Positions 9,268-18,181 of a DNA stretch of 64,000 nt are shown one piece after another. The notes under the pieces are model-generated. The model was not told the origin of the DNA. It was given only the letters and a program-made list of their open reading frames with translations, and made no database searches. Numbering within the stretch: the stretch's first letter is position 1; each line of letters begins with the position of its first letter. The stretch comes from Bradyrhizobium lablabi. GTDB lineage: Bacteria > Pseudomonadota > Alphaproteobacteria > Rhizobiales > Xanthobacteraceae. A program made the translations under genes and the position numbers. The DNA lies in NCBI RefSeq assembly GCF_018129385.1, contig NZ_JAFCLN010000021.1:61431-125430 (forward strand), read 5' to 3'.

Positions 9268-10005
9268 ATGAGCGAGATCGTTACGGCGGGCATATTGGTG
9301 ATCGGCGACGAGATCCTGTCCGGCCGGACCAAGGACAAGAACATCGGCTTCATCGCCGAGTACCTGACCAATATCGGCATCGACCTGAAGGAAGTCCGCA
9401 TCGTCGCCGATGACGAGGCCGACATCGTCGATGCGCTGAACGCGCTGCGCAAGCGCTACACTTATGTCTTTACGACGGGCGGCATCGGGCCGACCCATGA
9501 CGACATCACGGCCGACAGCGTGGCCAAGGCGTTCGGCGTCGACATCCACCATCATCCCGAAGTGGTGGCGCGCTTCCGCGAGCGCTGGAGCGAGCAGGAT
9601 CTCAACGAGGCGCGGCTGCGCATGGCGCGCGTCCCTGATGGCGCCGAGCTGATCCAGAGCGCGACCATTCTGGCGCCGGGCTTCAAGCTCGACAACGTCA
9701 TCACGATGGCCGGCATCCCCTCGATCATGCAGGCGATGATGGACATCGTGGCACCGAAGCTGAAATCGGGCGTGCGGATGCTGTCGGACTCGGTGCGGGC
9801 CAATGCGCGGGAGGGCGACATCGGCGGACCGTTGCGGGACATCGCCATTGCCCATCCCGACACCATCATCGGCAGCTATCCGTTCCAGGACGAGAACAAG
9901 CAGCCGAACACCAATCTCGTCGTCCGCTCGCGCGATCCGGACAAGCTTGCCGCCGCGATGAATGCGGTGAAAGAGATGCTCGCCGGTCTGCAAGTGCAGC
10001 GGTAG
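9268..10005 (+). CDS. MoaB/Mog-domain protein (CinA N-terminal-like, competence/damage-inducible A family)
   Basis: A 245-aa stand-alone molybdopterin-binding-type domain. The core shows GILVIGDEILSGRTKDKN at the N-terminus and TTGGIGPTHDDITADSV, the loops that bind molybdopterin or nucleotide in MoaB, MogA and CinA. The C-terminal deamidase domain of full CinA is absent, as is usual for this rhizobial form. ATG 9268 has GAGG 7 nt upstream; ATG 9265 is only 4 nt from it and less likely, and the in-frame start at 9133 would add 45 residues unlike the family. Its function is uncertain; nicotinamide-nucleotide metabolism or cofactor handling has been suggested for relatives. The gpt gene follows after 28 nt. 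Confidence 0.93.
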   Translation: MSEIVTAGILVIGDEILSGRTKDKNIGFIAEYLTNIGIDLKEVRIVADDEADIVDALNALRKRYTYVFTTGGIGPTHDDITADSVAKAFGVDIHHHPEVVARFRERWSEQDLNEARLRMARVPDGAELIQSATILAPGFKLDNVITMAGIPSIMQAMMDIVAPKLKSGVRMLSDSVRANAREGDIGGPLRDIAIAHPDTIIGSYPFQDENKQPNTNLVVRSRDPDKLAAAMNAVKEMLAGLQVQR

Positions 10006-10033
10006 AGGATCCAGTCGAAACGGAAACAGCATC

Positions 10034-10543
10034 GTGGACAGAACGACCGAGCCTTCCGCCGGCAAACCGTTTCCGGTTTCCTGGGATCAATTTCACCGGG
10101 ATTGCCGCGCGCTGACCTGGCGGCTCGCCGAGATCGGCCCGTTCCATGCCGTGGTTGCGATCACGCGCGGCGGGCTGGTGCCGGCCGCGATCGTTGCGCG
10201 CGAGCTTGGGCTTCGCACCATCGATACCGTGTGCATTGCCAGCTACGACCATACCAAGCAGGGCGACCTGCAAGTCCTCAAGGGTGTCTCGGAGGACGTG
10301 GCAAAGCTCGGCGGCGGCACCGGCAAGGGGCTGTTGATCGTCGACGACCTCGTCGATACCGGCAAGACCGGGCGGCTGGTGCGCGCTTTGATGCCGGATG
10401 CGCATTTTGCCACCGTCTACGCCAAGCCGCTGGGACGGCCGCTGGTGGACACCTACATCACCGAGGTGTCGCAGGACACCTGGATTCATTTTCCATGGGA
10501 CACCGCGCTGTCGTATCAGCCGCCGCTGCGGGGCGGGAGGTAG
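10034..10543 (+). CDS. gpt: Xanthine phosphoribosyltransferase
   Basis: A 169-aa type I phosphoribosyltransferase that would salvage xanthine and guanine with PRPP to give XMP and GMP. The PRPP-binding loop LLIVDDLVDTGKTG (about residues 100-113) is exact, ITRGGLVPA matches the Gpt N-terminal loop, and IHFPWD near the C-terminus matches the purine-binding end of Gpt. It starts with GTG 10034 and has only a weak ribosome site. Family length is about 152 aa in Escherichia coli, and the extra residues are at both ends. It lies 28 nt downstream of the MoaB-like gene and is probably co-transcribed with it. Confidence 0.92.
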   Translation: MDRTTEPSAGKPFPVSWDQFHRDCRALTWRLAEIGPFHAVVAITRGGLVPAAIVARELGLRTIDTVCIASYDHTKQGDLQVLKGVSEDVAKLGGGTGKGLLIVDDLVDTGKTGRLVRALMPDAHFATVYAKPLGRPLVDTYITEVSQDTWIHFPWDTALSYQPPLRGGR

Positions 10544-10552
10544 CGAGATGGC

Positions 10553-10634
10553 CGTCATTGCGAGCGAAGCGAAGCAATCCATGGCGCCACAGGAAAGATG
10601 GATTGCTTCGTCGCTTCGCTCCTCGCAATGACGG
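10553..10634. repeat. REP-like palindrome, type A (copy 1)
   Basis: It starts CGTCATTGCGAGCGAAGCG and ends with the inverted CGCAATGACGG, with GCAATCCATGG and GGATTGCTTCG as inner arms. Related copies are at 13139-13229, 20974-21059 and 22726-22811. All are intergenic. This one provides false upstream start codons to the following gene. Confidence 0.85.
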
Positions 10635-10636
10635 GG

Positions 10637-11266
10637 ATGGCGCGGCCCATGCCCCTGCAAAACCGCGTCACCCCTTTCGGCGACATCGTCGCCACCCCGC
10701 ATCGCGGGCTGTTCACCGGCAACCGCGGCATCATCCACGACCCCGCGACAAAGACCTTGCTCAACAAGCGCTGGTCGAGCCCGGCCTGGCTGGTGTGCCT
10801 GTGCGAATACAAGGGCAAGCGTCGCAAGGTGATGGGCGGGCGAAGCTGGACCGAACTGTTCTTCCTCGATGAAGCCACCGCGCTCGCGGCGGGGCATCGC
10901 CCCTGCTTCTATTGCCGGCGCGAGGACGCCAACCGGTTTCGCGATTGCTGGGAGGAGGGCAATGGCGTCAGCCGCGTGCTGGCGCGCGACATCGATGCCG
11001 TGCTTCATCGTGAGCGATTGCTGCGCGGCAAGAAGCGGCTGTACCCGCTGGAGGTGCCGCTTCGGGAATTGCCTGATGGCGCGATGCTCGGGGAAGGCGC
11101 GCAGAGCCACCTGGTGGTGCGGGGGCGGGCGCTAACATGGTCGCCATCCGGCTATCAGGAAGGGCCAACCGCGATCTGGGGCGGCATGCTGCTGACGCCG
11201 CCTTCGACGTTGCGGGCATTGGCTGCGGGATATAGTCCGGTGCTGCATCCGAGCGCCATGACGTAG
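10637..11266 (+). CDS. Conserved hypothetical protein with a CxxC motif
   Basis: I do not recognise a named family. The predicted protein is 209 aa, soluble and basic, with GHRPCFYCRREDANRF near residues 80-95, which looks like a zinc- or metal-binding CxxC knuckle. A WGGMLLTPPSTL segment lies near the C-terminus. No signal peptide or membrane segment is visible. The frame is open further upstream, to 10598, but that part lies in the type A repeat, so I start at ATG 10637; ATG 10649 is equally possible. It converges with the MetE-like gene, leaving 3 nt between the stop codons. Confidence 0.8.
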   Translation: MARPMPLQNRVTPFGDIVATPHRGLFTGNRGIIHDPATKTLLNKRWSSPAWLVCLCEYKGKRRKVMGGRSWTELFFLDEATALAAGHRPCFYCRREDANRFRDCWEEGNGVSRVLARDIDAVLHRERLLRGKKRLYPLEVPLRELPDGAMLGEGAQSHLVVRGRALTWSPSGYQEGPTAIWGGMLLTPPSTLRALAAGYSPVLHPSAMT

Positions 11267-11269
11267 ACC

Positions 11270-12292
11270 TCACCCGAACCGCTGCCGCGCCAGCTTTGCG
11301 CCAGCCCCAAGCGCGACCAGCTTTGCTTCCGCAATATCCCGCCGCATCGGCGCCATGCCGCAATTGGTGGTCGCGATGATGTCGCTGCGGGCGACGAATT
11401 TCGAGACGTCGTCGATCACCTTGCAGACCTCTTCGGCCGTTTCGACCGTGTCGCTGGCGACATCGATCACGCCGGCCTGGATCTTCTTGCCCTTCAGCAG
11501 TGCGAGCAGGTCGAGCGGCACCTTTGAATTGCGGCATTCGATCGCGACCTGCTGGATCGAGCTTTTGGCGATCGCCGGAAAGATCTCTTCGTATTGCCGC
11601 CATTCGCCGCCGAGTGTTTGCTTCCAGTCGACGTTGGCCTTGATGCCGTAGCCGTAGCAGATGTGTACGGCAGTGGCGCATTTCAGGCCTTGCGCCGCGC
11701 GCTCCAGCGCCTGGATGCCCCAGACCGGTACCTCGTCCATGAAGACGTTGAAGGCCGGCTCGTCGAACTGGATCATGTCGATGCCGTCGGCCTCCAGCGC
11801 CCTGGCTTCCTCGTTCAGCAGTTCGGCAAAAGCGAAGGCCATCTTGACCCGGTCGCCATAGTGACTGTCGGCGAGCGTATCGATGATGGTCATCGGGCCG
11901 GGCAGGGTGAATTTGAGTTTTCGCGCGGTATGGGTGCGTGCGACGCGCGCCTCGTCGGCATGGACGCGGCCCTTCAACGTCAGCGGCGCCACCACCTGCG
12001 GCACCATCGCCTTGTAGCGGTCTTTTCGGATGCCCATCTCGACCTTGTGGGCGAAATCGATGCCGTCGACCTTTTCCAGAAAGCCGTGCACAAAATGCTG
12101 CCGCGCCTGCTCGCCCTCGGTGAGGATGTCGATGCCGGCGTCTTCCTGCATCTTCACCACCAGCAGCGTGGCGTCGCGCTTGGCGCGCGCGAGCTCGTCG
12201 CCCTTGGCCTTCCAGGGTGCCCAGAGCATGTTCGGCTCGGCCAGCCATTCCGGCTTCGGCAGCGAGCCCGCGATGGTGGTTGGAAACAGCAT
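11270..12292 (-). CDS. MetE C-terminal-like methyltransferase (methionine synthase II type)
   Basis: A 340-aa protein of the UROD/MetE barrel superfamily, equal to the C-terminal catalytic half of cobalamin-independent methionine synthase. It starts MLFPTTIAGSLPKPEWL at ATG 12292. The family's zinc ligands are visible: His and Cys in AVHICYGYG, a Glu in AIECRNSK and a late Cys in ATTNCGMAPM. The N-terminal folate-binding half of MetE is missing, which is normal for this sub-family. The methyl donor may therefore be a methylated small molecule or a corrinoid protein instead of methyltetrahydrofolate polyglutamate. The longer open frame to 12943 runs through the divergent GST gene and is not used. 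Function beyond a methyl transfer to a thiol is inferred. Confidence 0.88.
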   Translation of the reverse strand: MLFPTTIAGSLPKPEWLAEPNMLWAPWKAKGDELARAKRDATLLVVKMQEDAGIDILTEGEQARQHFVHGFLEKVDGIDFAHKVEMGIRKDRYKAMVPQVVAPLTLKGRVHADEARVARTHTARKLKFTLPGPMTIIDTLADSHYGDRVKMAFAFAELLNEEARALEADGIDMIQFDEPAFNVFMDEVPVWGIQALERAAQGLKCATAVHICYGYGIKANVDWKQTLGGEWRQYEEIFPAIAKSSIQQVAIECRNSKVPLDLLALLKGKKIQAGVIDVASDTVETAEEVCKVIDDVSKFVARSDIIATTNCGMAPMRRDIAEAKLVALGAGAKLARQRFG

Positions 12293-12421
12293 GGGAGCCT
12301 CCCGGATGGCGTGATCTGGTTGTGATTGAGCGCCTGTCTGCCATGTCTTATGGTCGAGGTACAGAACAACGAAAGTCCCACCGGCGGCCGGCGAGTGGGC
12401 AAAGGGAGCCAAAGGAGGAGC

Positions 12422-13126
12422 ATGATCGACCTGCATTACGCGCCGACGCCGAATGGCTGGAAAATCTCGATCATGCTGGAGGAACTCGGGCTTCCCTATC
12501 GGGTGATCCCGGTCAACATTCGCGCCGGCGAGCAGTTTCGCCCGGAGTTTCTGGCTATCAGCCCGAACAACCGCATTCCCGCGATCGTCGATCATGCGCC
12601 GGCCGATGGCGGGACGCCGTTTTCGGTGTTCGAGACCGGCGCCATCCTGATTTATCTGGCTGAGAAGACCGGGCGCTTCTTGCCCACTGATATGCGCCGC
12701 CGTTCGCGGACCGTGCAATGGGTGATGTGGCAGATGGGCGGGCTCGGGCCGATGCTCGGCCAGCACGGCCACTTTGCACTCTATGCCGCGGAAAAAATTC
12801 CCTACGCCATCGAACGCTACCGCGACGAGGCGGCGCGGCTCTACGGCGTGCTCGACCGGCAGCTCGGCAAGACCGGGGCCTATGTTGCGGGCGATGAATA
12901 TTCGGTCGCCGACATCGCCTGCTTTCCGTGGACGATGACCCACAAGGCGCAGGGCTTTACACTCGACGATTATCCCAATGTGAAGCGCTGGTACGCGGCG
13001 GTGCGCGCCAGACCGCAGGTGCAGGCGGGGCTTGCGATCGGCAAATTCGTGAAGGAGCCGTTCGACGAGGAGGCGCGGAAAGTCATGTTCGGAAAAATGG
13101 CCAAGGAAGTGCTGGGAAAGGGCTAG
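12422..13126 (+). CDS. Glutathione S-transferase family protein (YfcG/YghU-like)
   Basis: A 234-aa cytosolic GST starting at ATG 12422, 3 nt behind a strong AAAGGAGGA site. The N-terminal thioredoxin-like domain (residues 1-90) starts MIDLHYAPTPNGWK, with the TPNGWK loop seen in YfcG-type disulfide-bond oxidoreductases, followed by the cis-Pro region NNRIPAIVD and FETGAILIYLAEKTG. The C-terminal helical domain has YSVADIACFPW. Substrate unknown; the YfcG type reduces disulfides with glutathione. It heads a run with HCCA isomerase and a quinone reductase, which suggests a detoxification or aromatic-compound theme. Confidence 0.92.
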   Translation: MIDLHYAPTPNGWKISIMLEELGLPYRVIPVNIRAGEQFRPEFLAISPNNRIPAIVDHAPADGGTPFSVFETGAILIYLAEKTGRFLPTDMRRRSRTVQWVMWQMGGLGPMLGQHGHFALYAAEKIPYAIERYRDEAARLYGVLDRQLGKTGAYVAGDEYSVADIACFPWTMTHKAQGFTLDDYPNVKRWYAAVRARPQVQAGLAIGKFVKEPFDEEARKVMFGKMAKEVLGKG

Positions 13127-13138
13127 CTGTTCTCACAT

Positions 13139-13229
13139 CGTCATTGCGAGCGAAGCGAAGCAATCCAGCTTCCTTTCGCGGCGACAAGAAAGATGGATTG
13201 CTTCGTCGCTTCGCTCCTCGCAATGACGG
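13139..13229. repeat. REP-like palindrome, type A (copy 2)
   Basis: Same outer arms as copy 1 (CGTCATTGCGAGCGAAGCG and CAATGACGG), with a longer central segment. It lies between the GST and isomerase genes. Confidence 0.85.
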
Positions 13230-13269
13230 TGGAGGGAGGCGGGACAAAATCAACTAGAGGAAACCCCAC

Positions 13270-13881
13270 ATGATCGAATTTTTTTTCGACTGCTCCAGCC
13301 CCTGGACCTATCTCGCCTTCCACAACATCCAGCCGCTGGCGAAAGAACTAGGCGTCGAGATCGCCTGGCGGCCGATCCTGGTCGGCGGTATCTTCAACAC
13401 CGTCAACCCCAGCGTCTATGCCTCGCGCGAGACGCCGGTGCCGCTGAAGGCGCGGTACATGAAGAAGGACCTGGAGGACTGGGCGCGCTCGGCGGGGCTG
13501 GCGATCAAGATGCCGCCGACAGTGTTTCCGGTGAACAGCGTCAAGGCAATGCGCGGCTGCATCTGGCTCGGCAACAAGGACATGGTGCCGTTCGCGCGCG
13601 CGGTGTTCGAGGCGTATTGGGGCGAGGACAAGGACATCTCAAAGGACAGCGTGCTCGGCGAACTGTGCCAGCGCGTCGGCGTCAACACGGATAAATTCTT
13701 TGCCGGGATAGGCGAGCAGGCGATCAAGGACCAGCTCAAGGCCAATACGGATGAGGTGATCGCGCGCGGCGGCTTCGGTTCGCCCACGATCTTTGTCAAC
13801 AAGACCGACATGTATTTCGGCAACGACCGCATGCCGCTGATCCGCGAAGCGATCCTGCGCCTGCAAGCGAAGGCGGCCTGA
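13270..13881 (+). CDS. 2-hydroxychromene-2-carboxylate isomerase family protein
   Basis: A 203-aa member of the DsbA-like, kappa-GST-related HCCA isomerase family. It starts IEFFFDCSSPWTYLAF, where the Ser of SSPWTY is the glutathione-proximal catalytic residue of the family. The C-terminus has GGFGSPTIFVN, the cis-Pro loop, followed by YFGNDRM. Known members isomerise 2-hydroxychromene-2-carboxylate in naphthalene-type degradation using glutathione, but many genomic copies have unknown substrates. Its stop codon overlaps the ATG of the next gene by one base (TGATG), so the two are translationally coupled. Confidence 0.93.
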   Translation: MIEFFFDCSSPWTYLAFHNIQPLAKELGVEIAWRPILVGGIFNTVNPSVYASRETPVPLKARYMKKDLEDWARSAGLAIKMPPTVFPVNSVKAMRGCIWLGNKDMVPFARAVFEAYWGEDKDISKDSVLGELCQRVGVNTDKFFAGIGEQAIKDQLKANTDEVIARGGFGSPTIFVNKTDMYFGNDRMPLIREAILRLQAKAA

Positions 13882-14858
13882 TGCCAAAAATCGTCGTCTG
13901 CCGTGAGCTCGGGCCGCCCGAGAATTTGCGGCTGGAAGAAATTGCCTCCCCACCGCTGGGGCCGGGCGAAGTCCGCGTCGCCATCCGCGCCGCCGGGCTG
14001 AATTTTCCCGATGTGCTGATGGCCGCGGGCGAATACCAGCTCAAGCCGCCGCTGCCGTTCACGCCCGGCATGGAGGCGGCGGGCGAGGTGGTGGAGGTAG
14101 ATAGCGCGGTGAGCGGCGTTGCGGTTGGCGCCAGGATGATTGTGAAGATGCGCCATGGCGCGTTTTGCGAGGAAGCGGTGGTGACGCCGGCGCAGCTCAC
14201 GCCGATGCCGTCCACTTACGACTATGCGGAAGCGGCGACCTTCCTCGCGGCGCATGGCACCGCCTATCACGCGCTCATCGATCGCGGGCAGGTCCGGCCC
14301 GGCGAAGTGCTGCTGGTGCACGGCGCGGGTGGCGGCGTCGGCCTTGCCGCGGTCGAGATGGGCAAGCTGCTTGGCGCCACTGTCATTGCGACCGCTTCGA
14401 GCGACGAGAAGCTCGAGATCGCAAGATCGCGCGGCGCCGATCATCTCGTGCGGTACGACAAGGAGCCGTTCCGCGACGCCGTAAGGCGCATCACCGACGG
14501 CCGCGGTGCGGATGTCGTGTTCGATCCGGTCGGCGGCGAGGTGTTCGAGAACTCGATGCGCTGCATCAACTGGGGTGCGCGGCTGTTGGTGATCGGTTTC
14601 ACCGGCGGCATTGGATCGGCGAAGACCAATCTGCTGCTGATCAAGGGCGCGAGCGTGCTGGGCGTACGGGCCGGGGAGGCGGTGCGGAAGAATCCGGCGC
14701 TGGGTGAAGTGAGGATCAAGCGGCTTTTGGAATGGGCGGAGGCCGGGAAGCTGCTGCCGAACGTATCGCACCGCCTGCCGCTTCAGGACTACGCGAAGGC
14801 GATGCGGCTGTTGATCGAGCGCAAGGCGATCGGCCGCGTGGCGCTGGTGATGGATTGA
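13881..14858 (+). CDS. NADPH:quinone oxidoreductase-like zinc-independent MDR enzyme
   Basis: A 325-aa medium-chain dehydrogenase/reductase. The N-terminal GroES-like domain has GLNFPDVLMAAGEYQ and FTPGMEAAGEV. The Rossmann domain has VHGAGGGVGLAAVEMGKLLGA for NADPH. The catalytic zinc ligands of alcohol dehydrogenases are absent, as expected for the quinone oxidoreductase branch. It reduces quinones or enones with NADPH; the physiological substrate is not known. It is coupled by a 1-nt overlap to the isomerase. A dispersed repeat containing a strong hairpin follows and probably terminates the operon. Confidence 0.94.
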   Translation: MPKIVVCRELGPPENLRLEEIASPPLGPGEVRVAIRAAGLNFPDVLMAAGEYQLKPPLPFTPGMEAAGEVVEVDSAVSGVAVGARMIVKMRHGAFCEEAVVTPAQLTPMPSTYDYAEAATFLAAHGTAYHALIDRGQVRPGEVLLVHGAGGGVGLAAVEMGKLLGATVIATASSDEKLEIARSRGADHLVRYDKEPFRDAVRRITDGRGADVVFDPVGGEVFENSMRCINWGARLLVIGFTGGIGSAKTNLLLIKGASVLGVRAGEAVRKNPALGEVRIKRLLEWAEAGKLLPNVSHRLPLQDYAKAMRLLIERKAIGRVALVMD

Positions 14859-14910
14859 TCCCCGCCGCAGCCACGAGAAACAGGATTCCGCTCAACCAAA
14901 GCGGCTAGGG

Positions 14911-15052
14911 CATGATCCGGACCCGCAGGGCCGCGTCAGCGCAAAGTGGACACCGGTTTTCCCTGCGACAAACGCGAAGCGTTTGCGCGGAGATCATGCT
15001 CAAACAAAAAGACAGAGCGGGATGACGATTCGAAGAAAAGTCATCCCGCTCT
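14911..15052. repeat. Dispersed repeat type E (copy 1) with terminal hairpin
   Basis: It begins CATGATCCGGACCCG and continues through GCGAAGCGTTTGCGCGGAG and GATCATGCTC. It ends in a perfect 13-bp hairpin: arms 15014-15026 and 15040-15052 (AGAGCGGGATGAC and its inverse) around a 13-nt loop. Related copies are at 31258-31381 and 60711-60806. Together with short flanks it fills the gene-free 14859-15195. The hairpin may serve as a terminator. Confidence 0.85.
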
Positions 15053-15195
15053 AGGGTCGATCTCGTTCATGAAGATGAATGGGGAACTCGACGGGATCGG
15101 TTGCAACTTGTCGCACAGGCAACCCTTGCGTCCCCGATTTTCTGAGCGCACACTCGCCACCTCCAGCGCTACCATAAGAACGGAGGATGCAGACC

Positions 15196-15642
15196 ATGCC
15201 TCTGGTCAAGAAAGCTTCGAAGCAGAAGCGCACAACCCAGGCCGCAGCCGTAACGGTCCTGGGTGCCACCGGCCTGAGTTTTTCGCTGCTGGGTAACGCA
15301 TCAGCGTCCGCGGTGCCCGCTGCTGATATCGCGCCATCTGACAATACCTCGCCCAACCAGCGCTTTATTCTTAGCGAAGAGGAAATGGCCGACGTCAGTC
15401 TCGCCACGTTCCATCTCTTCGATAAGGAAAGCCTTGGCAGCGGCGTGCAGCTGGCAGCCCGCGGGTGCGGCCGTGGCTGCGCGGCCCGCGGCTGCCGTGG
15501 CTGTGCGGCCCGTGGCTGCCGTGGCTGCGCCGTCCGTGCCTGCCGTGGCTGCGCGGTTCGTGGCTGTGCGGTCCGTGCCTGCGCAGTCGGCTGTGCTGTC
15601 GGCAGCTGTTGCGCATCCTGGGGATATTGCCGCGTGTGCTAG
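15196..15642 (+). CDS. Exported Cys-rich tandem-repeat protein, possible modified-peptide precursor
   Basis: A 148-aa protein starting at ATG 15196, 9 nt after GGAGG; the in-frame ATG at 15187 abuts that site and is unlikely. It has three parts. The first is a Lys-rich start and a hydrophobic stretch with ASASA, like a signal peptide (residues 1-35). The second is a polar segment with an acidic LSEEEMADVSLATFHLFD. The third is a C-terminal block of about 65 residues with 15 cysteines, built from units such as GCRGCAAR and ACRGCAVR, ending SCCASWGYCRVC. The units come from a 24-bp tandem repeat. I do not recognise a named family. The leader-plus-repetitive-core layout resembles precursors of ribosomally made modified peptides, but no radical SAM, YcaO or peptidase gene is nearby. 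Metal binding by a thiol-rich exported protein is the main alternative. Confidence 0.72.
   Translation: MPLVKKASKQKRTTQAAAVTVLGATGLSFSLLGNASASAVPAADIAPSDNTSPNQRFILSEEEMADVSLATFHLFDKESLGSGVQLAARGCGRGCAARGCRGCAARGCRGCAVRACRGCAVRGCAVRACAVGCAVGSCCASWGYCRVC
15470..15600 (+). repeat. 24-bp coding tandem repeat
   Basis: Imperfect repeats of a 24-bp unit (GGCTGCCGTGGCTGTGCGGC type) encode (G/A)CRGCA(A/V)R. About four units are visible, decaying towards the 3' end. Copy number is likely to vary between strains. Confidence 0.75.
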
Positions 15643-15733
15643 GTCCCGCGACCTGCACCGAGCGGCTTGACGAAATGCTGGCCGATCCGGGCGCGTGAAG
15701 CCGCGCCGGAGCGATGACACCGTCGCTGTCGCC

Positions 15734-16624
<891 letters not shown>

Positions 16625-16645
16625 GGCGTTTCCTTCATTTTTGCG

Positions 16646-16725
16646 CGTCATTGCCGGGCTTGACCCGGCAATCCATCCCTTTCTTATGAAGAAGATGGAT
16701 GCGCGGGTCGAGCCCGCGCATGACG
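16646..16725. repeat. Palindromic intergenic repeat, type B
   Basis: CGTCATTGCCGGGCTTGACC at one end and the inverted CGAGCCCGCGCATGACG at the other, with internal arms around CGGCAATCCATC. It lies between the amidase and enoyl-CoA hydratase genes. Confidence 0.75.
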
Positions 16726-16759
16726 ACTGTGCTTGGTCGCCGTGACTTGCGCTTACACG

Positions 16760-18181
16760 CTACTTCGTCGGCGGACTTGGCCACGGCTTCTGCGTCCCGC
16801 GCAGGCCTTCAAATGCCTTGGCCATGCCGAGCACGCCGATGTCGTCGAAGCGGCGGCCGATGATCTGCACGCCGATCGGAAAACCGTTCTTGTCGTAGCC
16901 GCCATTGATGCTGAGGGCGGGATTCTCCGACATGTTCCAGGGCACGGTGTAGCAGATGTGCTCGAACGGCTTTGCGGGGTCGTTGAGCGGTGCGGCGAAT
17001 TCGGCGGGAAAGTTCACCACCGGCGACACCGGCGAGATTACGTAATCGAGCTCGCAGAACAGCTTTGCTGCCGCCGCGCGGATCGCCATGGTCTGGTTGA
17101 AGCCGTTGACGACATCGACGCCGGAGAGCTTTGCGCCGGCTTCGCCCCACTGATAGATATAGGGCAGCGTTTTCGCGCGTTCCTGCTCGGACAGTTTCAA
17201 GAGCTCGCCCCACATGCGCGCGCGCCAGAAATTATCGAGGCCCTCCAGCATTTCGCGCGTCAGGAAGCCGTCGATTTCGGTGACGACAGCGCCGGCGGCT
17301 TCGAACGCTTTCGCAGCCTTGACCGCGACTTCGCGCACCGGCTTTTCCAGCGCCTGTCCGACGCCGAGATCGAGCATCAGGCCGAGCCGCAGTTTTCGCG
17401 GGGACTTTTCCAAAACCTTCCAGTTGATGTCATGGGCAGGCAGGCTCATGCCGTCGCGGCGGTCGGGCTTTGACAGCACGCTCATCATCAGCGCGGCGTC
17501 GTCCACCGTGCGCGTCATCGGACCCGCGACGCGGCCGACATAGGGCGGATCGATCGGGATGCGGCCGAGGCTCGGTTTGAGCGCGACAAGGCCGCACCAG
17601 TTCGCCGGCAGCCGGACCGAGCCGCCGATATCGGTGCCGAGATGCAGCGGGCCGTAGCCGGCCGCGCCTGCGGCGCCCGCGCCGGAGGAGGAGCCGCCGG
17701 GGTTCTTGGCCAGATCCCAGGGATTGCGGGTGAGGGGGTGGAAGCTCGACAGGCCCGACGACAGCATGCCGTAATCCGGCATCGTCGTTTTGGAGAAGAT
17801 CACCGCGCCGGATTCGCGCAGGCGCGCCACCGGCGGCGCATCGCGCTCGGCCGGGATCAGCGGCAGGCTGGCGGTACCGAGCGGCGATGGCTGGCCCTTG
17901 GTGGCGATATTGTCCTTGATGGTGACCGGTACGCCGTCGAGCGTGCCGTGCGGCTCGCCCTTGTCCCAGCGTTCGGTCGAGGACTTTGCCGCCTTGCGCG
18001 CGCCATCTGGGTCGAAGAGGTAGAGCGCCTTGATGTGCGGCTCCCACACTTCGATATGCGACAGCACGTCCTCCAGCACTTCGGACGGCGTGAATTGCTT
18101 GGCGCGATAGCCGGCAATCAGGTCGGTGGCGGAAAGGTCGTGCAGTGAGGTGACGGCATCGTCGGTTTCGATCTTATGCAT
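16760..18181 (-). CDS. Amidase (amidase-signature family)
   Basis: A 473-aa cytosolic amidase starting at ATG 18181. The catalytic Ser-cisSer-Lys triad is present: Lys89 in TIKDNIATKG, Ser164 in NPGGSSSGAGA and Ser188 in TDIGGSVRLP. It hydrolyses an amide to acid and ammonia; the substrate is unknown. The start lies inside the last codons of the upstream M20 amidohydrolase gene (8-nt overlap), so the two are translationally coupled. This places it in the long minus-strand run from the Dpp-type transporter onward and suggests it works on imported amide or peptide compounds. The frame extends upstream to 18316, but that part overlaps the neighbour. Confidence 0.94.
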   Translation of the reverse strand: MHKIETDDAVTSLHDLSATDLIAGYRAKQFTPSEVLEDVLSHIEVWEPHIKALYLFDPDGARKAAKSSTERWDKGEPHGTLDGVPVTIKDNIATKGQPSPLGTASLPLIPAERDAPPVARLRESGAVIFSKTTMPDYGMLSSGLSSFHPLTRNPWDLAKNPGGSSSGAGAAGAAGYGPLHLGTDIGGSVRLPANWCGLVALKPSLGRIPIDPPYVGRVAGPMTRTVDDAALMMSVLSKPDRRDGMSLPAHDINWKVLEKSPRKLRLGLMLDLGVGQALEKPVREVAVKAAKAFEAAGAVVTEIDGFLTREMLEGLDNFWRARMWGELLKLSEQERAKTLPYIYQWGEAGAKLSGVDVVNGFNQTMAIRAAAAKLFCELDYVISPVSPVVNFPAEFAAPLNDPAKPFEHICYTVPWNMSENPALSINGGYDKNGFPIGVQIIGRRFDDIGVLGMAKAFEGLRGTQKPWPSPPTK

